A stretch of 7,714 nt of DNA, from the NCBI GenBank assembly GCA_947252975.1, contig CAMXWX010000045.1:1-7714 (forward strand). The letters are read 5' to 3'. The notes beneath the pieces are model-generated. The model was not told where the DNA came from, made no database searches, and saw only the letters and a list, made by a program, of their open reading frames with translations. Below, in pieces: positions 7,270 to 7,714 of this stretch. The stretch is from an uncultured Gardnerella sp. (GTDB taxonomy: Bacteria; Actinomycetota; Actinomycetes; Actinomycetales; Bifidobacteriaceae). How positions within the stretch are numbered: position 1 is the stretch's first letter; each line of letters begins with the position of its first letter. A program made the position numbers and the translations under genes.

Positions 7270-7287
7270 ATAATAAAAAACACTTAG

Positions 7288-7377
7288 GTCTTTCCCGCAT
7301 ACGCGGGGGGTGATCCCATTTCTCAGGTAATGGGCTCACTTTTTGACCCGTCTTTCCCACATCGCGGGGCGAGACAA
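7288..7377 (+). CRISPR. Detached leader-distal end of the array: variant repeat, spacer, decayed repeat
   Basis: A repeat at 7288-7316 is identical to the consensus except for one extra G (six instead of five after the GC), making it 29 nt. A spacer of 33 nt follows (7317-7349), again beginning with a pyrimidine. A second repeat starts at 7350 with GTCTTTCCC, then departs: A for G at 7359, one base lost, CGCGGGG kept, and the 3' end unrecognisable. Decay of the last repeat is usual at the old end of an array. This shows the array once ran to here. Whether crRNA is still made from this spacer is unknown. Confidence 0.88.
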
Positions 7378-7664
7378 CCTGCTTGAGCACAGCGCAACAA
7401 AATCAACTCCAAACGCGAGAAAGTCATCCCACGCTTGGAGCACAAATGTAAATAAAAATATAAAAATAGCGTTTTGAGCCAGCACTCGATAGATATTAAG
7501 TGAGAATATATTCGCATCTATCAAAAGGCTGACTTTTCCATAAATCGCACGGAAACACACCACCAAACGACACGCCAAAATAGGCGAGGGCTTGCATTTG
7601 AGAATATTTCGGGTATAGTAGTTACTCGTGCTTCGGCGCTGACATTGTTCAGTAAAGTTGCATT
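7378..7664. other. Non-coding stretch between array end and tRNA gene
   Basis: No supported gene lies here. The stretch holds one hairpin, CTCCAA at 7407-7412 with TTGGAG at 7435-7440, extended by GCG/CGC at 7415-7417 and 7432-7434 across a 2-nt bulge. An AT-rich run follows at 7444-7470. A small GTGC-TTCG-GCGC hairpin lies near 7628-7639. The only longer frame, on the minus strand at 7336-7578, runs into the decayed repeat and is not convincing. Confidence 0.6.
7592..7619 (+). promoter_or_regulatory. Candidate tRNA promoter
   Basis: TATAGT at 7614-7619 (5 of 6 to the -10 consensus) lies about 45 bp before the tRNA gene. TTGCAT at 7592-7597 is a weak -35 at 16 bp spacing. The predicted start near 7626 would give a 5' extension of about 39 nt, removed by RNase P. 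Confidence 0.45.
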
Positions 7665-7714
7665 GCGGACATAGCTTAGTTGGTAAAGCGCAACCTTGCC
7701 AAGGTTGAGACCGC
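7665..7714 (+). tRNA. tRNA-Gly (anticodon GCC), 3' end beyond the window
   Basis: The acceptor strand GCGGACA (7665-7671), spacer TA, and D arm GCTT-AGTTGGTAA-AGC are followed by a perfect anticodon stem CAACC/GGTTG (7691-7695, 7703-7707) with loop TTGCCAA. The anticodon GCC at 7698-7700 reads GGC and GGU glycine codons. The first 50 nt are present; the T arm and the 3' acceptor strand are cut off. tRNA genes are common attachment sites for mobile elements, but the relevant 3' end is not visible. Confidence 0.93.

Larger units (their letters stand above)
6429..7287 (+). mobile_element. 859-bp foreign segment interrupting the CRISPR array
   Basis: The segment begins at the base after the 17th repeat and ends at the base before the repeat at 7288, so it occupies the place of a spacer. 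It holds, in order, the 3' tail of a coding sequence, a 31-residue membrane peptide gene, a minus-strand terminator-like hairpin, a 53-residue membrane protein gene, a helix-turn-helix gene and a strong hairpin. The helix-turn-helix gene is about 52% G+C by hand count, against roughly 38-45% in cas gene samples. I found no transposase, integrase or convincing terminal inverted repeats. Gene types suggest phage origin. It could have entered by aberrant spacer-like integration, by recombination through a spacer or repeat, or as a non-autonomous element. The interruption is seen directly; mechanism and origin are inference. Confidence 0.75.

Noticed and set aside
6429..7287. Terminal inverted repeats or target duplications of a transposon
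   Set aside because: The ends (CTACCAGCTAG on the left, CTAAGTGTTTT on the right in reverse complement) share only CTA; apart from the flanking CRISPR repeats no duplication was seen.
7317..7349. Mini-array spacer as a CreA-like guide repressing the 31-residue peptide gene
   Set aside because: The idea of a CRISPR-regulated toxin was tested by eye. Only TTCTCA (6523-6528) is shared near the candidate promoter, spacer positions 1-2 mismatch, and the adjacent base is not a pyrimidine. Too weak to claim.
7336..7578. 80- and 64-residue minus-strand frames near the array end
   Set aside because: The 80-residue frame ends within the decayed repeat, composition is uneven, and no ribosome site or known motif was seen.

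Overview
The window carries the 3' two thirds of a type I-E CRISPR-Cas locus and its array, followed by the start of a tRNA gene. The cas genes are AT-rich (about 38-45% G+C in hand-counted samples). Gene order, protein character and the Cas2-DnaQ fusion point to a low-GC member of the Bifidobacteriaceae, most likely Gardnerella. That assignment is inference from protein character; no database was searched.

Layout. Positions 2-5322 hold six genes on the + strand in standard type I-E order: cse2 (5' end cut by the window edge), cas7, cas5, cas6e, cas1 and cas2-dnaQ. cas3 and cse1 are expected just upstream, outside the window. The first four encode subunits of the Cascade effector. Cas6e also cuts the pre-crRNA in the repeat stem. 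Cas1 and the Cas2-DnaQ fusion form the spacer-integration machinery. An AT-rich leader (5323-5424) with a good promoter candidate precedes 17 identical 28-nt repeats that recur exactly every 61 nt (5425-6428).

The unusual part is what follows. After the 17th repeat the array does not end. An 859-nt segment (6429-7287) sits where a 33-nt spacer should be, and then a repeat resumes (7288-7316, one extra G), followed by a normal 33-nt spacer and a decayed terminal repeat (7350-7377). The array is therefore interrupted by foreign DNA flanked precisely by repeats. This segment holds the 3' tail of a coding sequence, a 31-residue single-span membrane peptide with a near-perfect Shine-Dalgarno site that upstream sequence can mask, a 53-residue hydrophobic two-span protein, and a 109-residue helix-turn-helix protein at about 52% G+C. 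Two strong hairpins flank the coding parts. It looks like a phage fragment or small cassette trapped in the array like an oversized spacer.

The last 440 bases hold a hairpin, the decayed end of the array, AT-rich non-coding DNA, and a tRNA-Gly(GCC) gene cut by the window end.
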